A stretch of 64,000 bases of DNA from NCBI GenBank assembly GCA_965229115.1, contig CBDDIR010000003.1:3410001-3474000 (forward strand), read 5' to 3'. Positions 61,181 to 64,000 of the stretch are shown in pieces. The notes beneath the pieces are model-generated. The model did not search any database and was not told where the DNA came from. It was given only the letters and a program-made list of their open reading frames with translations. Positions within the stretch are counted from its first letter, which is position 1; every line of letters starts with the position of its first letter. The DNA comes from UBA7672 sp965229115 (GTDB lineage: Bacteria; Pseudomonadota; Alphaproteobacteria; Caulobacterales; Hyphomonadaceae). A program made the position numbers and the translations under genes.

Positions 61181-62589
61181 GGCCGCAGCCGCCGCGGATA
61201 ATACGAACTCGCCAGACTGCCCTGCCGCTCGCCGGCAGGTTTCAACACGAATGTCTTCCTCTGACTGCGTATTTCCAGTGGTGCAGCCACGATCCGAGCC
61301 GGAAACAGCACGCTCGTCATGCAGACCACGAAGAGAAGCGAAAAGTCTTTGGAAGCCAGGCCCGTGCCTGACGAAAGCGCGATCAGGAAGAACGCAACAA
61401 GCCACCAGCAGCTTGGATCGCGATCATGCGTCATCTTTTTCAGAAGCGCCCACATGCATCCCATCATGAGGACAAACATCAGGAAGCCGAACTCAAGAAC
61501 GAACGCGACCCAGGAGATTTCGATGCCCAGAGGCGTTCCGGCCTGGATCTGCCGGATCTTGAGCCAACCATTTAGGTTGCCGAGTAGCAGTTCATCCCAA
61601 GGCGTGGACATCAAGAGGTCGAGCGCGGCCAAGCGGGTCGCCGCGCTTCCATCGTCGTTTTCGATGCGCGAGGTGACCGCGTTGAAGAAGCCCATTTCGA
61701 AGGCGACAATAGCCAGGAACGGCAGCGAAGCGGCCAGCAGAACACAGATGATAATGACGAAGAGGGACGCTGAACGCCCACGCATGAACATGACCAGCCG
61801 CGTAAGAAGCATGATGGATATCAAGAAGATGGCGACGCCGATCGAGAACCGGCCGCCAAAGCAAGGCATCGCGACAAGCGCGTGACCGAGCGCGAACCAG
61901 CGCAAAGGCGTACTTTTGACAAATGCGATCTGCGCAAACATCGCAATCGCCAGCCCGCCTGCCGCCATGGTCGATGTCAGGGGGTGTCCGAACAAGCCGG
62001 CCGATCGCACGTCGCCCCACTTACTTGCGTCCACCATGACGCTCGAAGCATTGGCTGAATAATCGAAAACGTAGGATGGGATGATCGTATTGTCTGTGAT
62101 GGTCTCGTAAACGCCCATCGCGCTGTTGAGCAACAACAGAAGGTGGATGGCCGCGCCGAGCATCCTGCGTTGATGCCCGTTCGTGTGCAGAAGAAGAGCC
62201 GCGAACAAGCCGGACGACAGCCACGTGTCGATGCCCAACGACACCGGGCCCTGCAGCACTACCGTTGAATACCCGATGAAAATGAAGGTCGCAAAAATAT
62301 AGACCCGGATAGTGACCGAGTCGAAGAGCGTCAGCGGATTGAGCCCTGTCTTTTGAGTGATGACCGCCAGACCGCAGGTCAGCACAATAAGATAGGTCGC
62401 CGGATGAATCTTCTGCAGCGGCTGGCCGCCTGGCATGACGTAGTCGATGCCCACAACCCGTAGCAGGTTGCTGCAAACGCCAAACGCAACCACGATCGAG
62501 AGAAGCAGAAACACAGCTGCAATCGGCGACAGGCTATCCTGTGCCTGCGAAGTAGATGCAGCCGGATTGGCGTATCTCGCGGGGCTCAT
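61177..62589 (-). CDS. VpsF/O-antigen-ligase-like polysaccharide polymerase
   Basis: The 470-residue protein has about ten membrane helices (IAAVFLLLSIVVAFGVCSNL, IHPATYLIVLTCGLAVITQ, LIALSSGTGLASKDFSLLF) and a long periplasmic loop (GHPLTSTMAAGGLAIAMF, ENDDGSAATRLAALDLLMST) typical of Wzy/WaaL/VpsF proteins. It would polymerise or ligate exopolysaccharide repeat units at the periplasmic face. It overlaps both neighbours by 4 bp, upstream the epimerase and downstream the GH10 gene. Confidence 0.85.
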   Translation of the reverse strand: MSPARYANPAASTSQAQDSLSPIAAVFLLLSIVVAFGVCSNLLRVVGIDYVMPGGQPLQKIHPATYLIVLTCGLAVITQKTGLNPLTLFDSVTIRVYIFATFIFIGYSTVVLQGPVSLGIDTWLSSGLFAALLLHTNGHQRRMLGAAIHLLLLLNSAMGVYETITDNTIIPSYVFDYSANASSVMVDASKWGDVRSAGLFGHPLTSTMAAGGLAIAMFAQIAFVKSTPLRWFALGHALVAMPCFGGRFSIGVAIFLISIMLLTRLVMFMRGRSASLFVIIICVLLAASLPFLAIVAFEMGFFNAVTSRIENDDGSAATRLAALDLLMSTPWDELLLGNLNGWLKIRQIQAGTPLGIEISWVAFVLEFGFLMFVLMMGCMWALLKKMTHDRDPSCWWLVAFFLIALSSGTGLASKDFSLLFVVCMTSVLFPARIVAAPLEIRSQRKTFVLKPAGERQGSLASSYYPRRLRP

Positions 62590-63575
62590 GCCGCTGCCGC
62601 CTTCTCAACGCGACTATCAGCAAACCATGCGGCCGATGCGGCGAGACCTTTCTCGTAGCCCGTCCAGCGCAAACGCAGGACACGATCGGCCTTGCCGCTG
62701 CCGTACCAGACTTTACGCGCAAACAGGCGGACAAGCCCCGGCGTCAGAGGATCAAGAGTAGGACCGCTTTCGCGACCCAGCTTGCTACGCGCGATTTCCA
62801 TCAGCTTGAGCGGCACAGCGAGTCCAGCGCGCTCCCAGAGCAGCTGAACGCCGGATACGCGGCCCAGCGGTTTTATTCCAAGCGCGTCGGCGTAGTCGCG
62901 TAGATAGGCGTTCCACGTCGGCGGCGAGGGCTGCTCGAGATTGAAGGCCTCTACACCAGACACAGGCAGAGATAGCGAAGCAACAACGGCATTTGCCACG
63001 TCACTCACATGCACAAGATTGCAAATGCCCTCACCCGCGCTGCCGAGATCTCCCAGCCTGCGCGCCATCAGGAGGCGGCCGATCCGTCCGGTCCACAGGT
63101 GTGATCCAGGGCCGTAGATCAGGCCGGGACGCAGGATGACTGTGGACACTCCTCTATCAGCTGCGGCAACCGCTTCAGCTTCGCAAACGCGCTTTGCCTT
63201 CGCATACCAGTCCGCTGCGCCGGTCTGCGGAGCGTCTTCCCCAATATGCCCGACCTGATCGCCGAATACGGCGATACTGCTCACCTGAATGACGCGCGCT
63301 CCGGTTTGCTCGGCGGCGGCCAAGACGTTCCTATTTGTATCTTCGATAGTTTTTGACGGCCCCATCACCGAATTGACGATGTGAGTGACGCCTTTTGTAG
63401 CTGTGATTACGGAGCTGATATCGCACGCGTCGACGATACGGGTCACAACACCCGGAACACCAAACCGGTTAGGATCACGTACGCCTGCGATAGCTTCGAT
63501 GCCCTGCGAAGCTTGCAGATTGCGGACAATCTCCTGGCCCAGAAACCCCGATGCGCCGATGACCAACACGCGCAT
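62586..63575 (-). CDS. NAD-dependent epimerase/dehydratase (SDR family)
   Basis: The 329-residue protein has the Rossmann motif VLVIGASGFLGQEI, the catalytic SSIAVFG and YAKAKRVCE (Tyr/Lys) regions, and RPGLIYGPG. It belongs to the extended SDR group and probably modifies a nucleotide sugar or related precursor. It overlaps the VpsF-like gene by 4 bp and follows the GMC oxidoreductase gene by 2 bp. Confidence 0.9.
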   Translation of the reverse strand: MRVLVIGASGFLGQEIVRNLQASQGIEAIAGVRDPNRFGVPGVVTRIVDACDISSVITATKGVTHIVNSVMGPSKTIEDTNRNVLAAAEQTGARVIQVSSIAVFGDQVGHIGEDAPQTGAADWYAKAKRVCEAEAVAAADRGVSTVILRPGLIYGPGSHLWTGRIGRLLMARRLGDLGSAGEGICNLVHVSDVANAVVASLSLPVSGVEAFNLEQPSPPTWNAYLRDYADALGIKPLGRVSGVQLLWERAGLAVPLKLMEIARSKLGRESGPTLDPLTPGLVRLFARKVWYGSGKADRVLRLRWTGYEKGLAASAAWFADSRVEKAAAA

Positions 63576-63577
63576 GG

Positions 63578-64000
63578 CTAGGCCGCCCCTGCGGTCGCGA
63601 CCAAGGCGGGCCGAACGAGCTCCGCTGAATCTGGAATAGTTTCCGAAACGATGACCGGCCGCCCAGCAAGCCGCTGCTTGACGTAGTCAGCGGCTCGCAA
63701 GGCAAGCGCGACAATGGTCAGCGTTGGATTGGCCTGGCTTGAAGTCGGGAACACAGCGGAACTTGCAATCAGCAGGTTCGACGCGCCGTGCACACAGCAA
63801 TTACTGTCGACCACACCGTCAATCGGAGTACGCGACATCCGTGTCGTGCCGATGTGGTGGCCGCCATAGGCGCCGTCGCGCAGCATCGCCTCGCCAACCG
63901 AGTCTGGATCATAGCTCAGTTCGCCGCTGCCCCACGCCGCAAAGTCTTTCTTGAGAGCCGCCAGCGCGACTTCGACCGTGCGCAGATCCAGCGCCTTCCA
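63578..64000 (-). CDS. GMC-family oxidoreductase, C-terminal part (gene continues beyond window)
   Basis: The frame is open to the window edge. It shows the GMC_oxred_C signature GGHHIGTTRMSRTPIDGVVD and VFPTSSQANPTLTIVALALR, with the active-site His in GGHHIG and the Asn in QANPTLT. It oxidises an alcohol or sugar using FAD. It is upstream of the epimerase in the exopolysaccharide operon. The N-terminal FAD-binding part lies outside the window. Confidence 0.9.
   Translation of the reverse strand, partial: WKALDLRTVEVALAALKKDFAAWGSGELSYDPDSVGEAMLRDGAYGGHHIGTTRMSRTPIDGVVDSNCCVHGASNLLIASSAVFPTSSQANPTLTIVALALRAADYVKQRLAGRPVIVSETIPDSAELVRPALVATAGAA

Noticed and set aside
1..64000. CRISPR array or rRNA genes
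   Set aside because: No regularly spaced repeats with spacers and no rRNA sequence were seen anywhere in the window; only one tRNA was found.

Overview
This 64 kb window looks like a chromosome segment of a GC-rich alphaproteobacterium, most likely from the Caulobacterales/Hyphomonadaceae group. The reasons are flagellar genes with TTAA-N7-TTAA (CtrA-type) boxes, an imuA-imuB-dnaE2 mutasome behind an alphaproteobacterial LexA box (GTTC-N7-GTTC), and many alphaproteobacterial-style envelope, sulfatase and exopolysaccharide genes. The genus is inference only.

Layout. 1-4.6 kb: the end of a sensor histidine kinase, a repeat-filled gene-free stretch, a secreted serine hydrolase, and a two-gene His/Met-rich, probably metal-related envelope pair. 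4.6-7.0 kb: divergent flagellar operons (flgB-flgC-fliE leftwards, fliO-fliP rightwards) around two CtrA-like boxes. 7.1-12.8 kb: SOS mutasome imuA-imuB-dnaE2. 12.9-24.3 kb: ordinary chromosome with an MFS exporter, recQ, a cytochrome c'/b561 pair, upp, a di-haem peroxidase-like lipoprotein, an acyl-CoA synthetase and a type II NADH dehydrogenase, with a cluster of palindromic dispersed repeats at 22.1-22.8 kb.

24.5-37.5 kb is a decayed mobile island. It starts at the 3' end of a tRNA-Ser(CGA) gene and ends just after a large serine recombinase; 40-bp imperfect direct repeats lie at both edges. Inside are an IS3-family element, an intact IS6-family element and two eroded IS6 relics, a frameshifted relaxase remnant, a DUF2924 remnant cut by the IS6 copy, an AraC/GlxA regulator facing a small monooxygenase-like gene, and a three-gene cargo block (27.0-31.5 kb). 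The cargo encodes a PAN-domain secreted protein, a regulator with two LuxR-like helix-turn-helix regions fused to an alpha/beta-hydrolase fold whose catalytic His position is Arg, and a second secreted protein of unknown family. This block is the best candidate in the window for an undescribed system.

37.7-41.6 kb: pgaB-pgaC-pgaD for poly-N-acetylglucosamine, without pgaA. 41.7-42.5 kb: a three-gene membrane-protein operon with two tiny proteins. 42.7-48.5 kb: an isoquinoline-1-oxidoreductase-type molybdenum hydroxylase operon (2Fe-2S subunit, molybdopterin subunit, cytochrome c, cupin, carboxymuconolactone-decarboxylase-like protein, aldo/keto reductase) with a divergent LysR regulator. The molybdopterin subunit is broken by an exact 11-bp tandem duplication. 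49.6-51.8 kb: haloalkane dehalogenase, a small membrane protein and a DJ-1/PfpI protein. 51.8-56.9 kb: two exported sulfatases, a formylglycine-generating enzyme that itself carries a lipoprotein signal, and a TetR regulator. 57-64 kb: an exopolysaccharide cluster (SGNH-like protein, MBOAT acyltransferase, GH10 hydrolase, VpsF-like polymerase, NAD-dependent epimerase and the end of a GMC oxidoreductase), running off the window.

All calls come from reading the sequence; no database searches were run.
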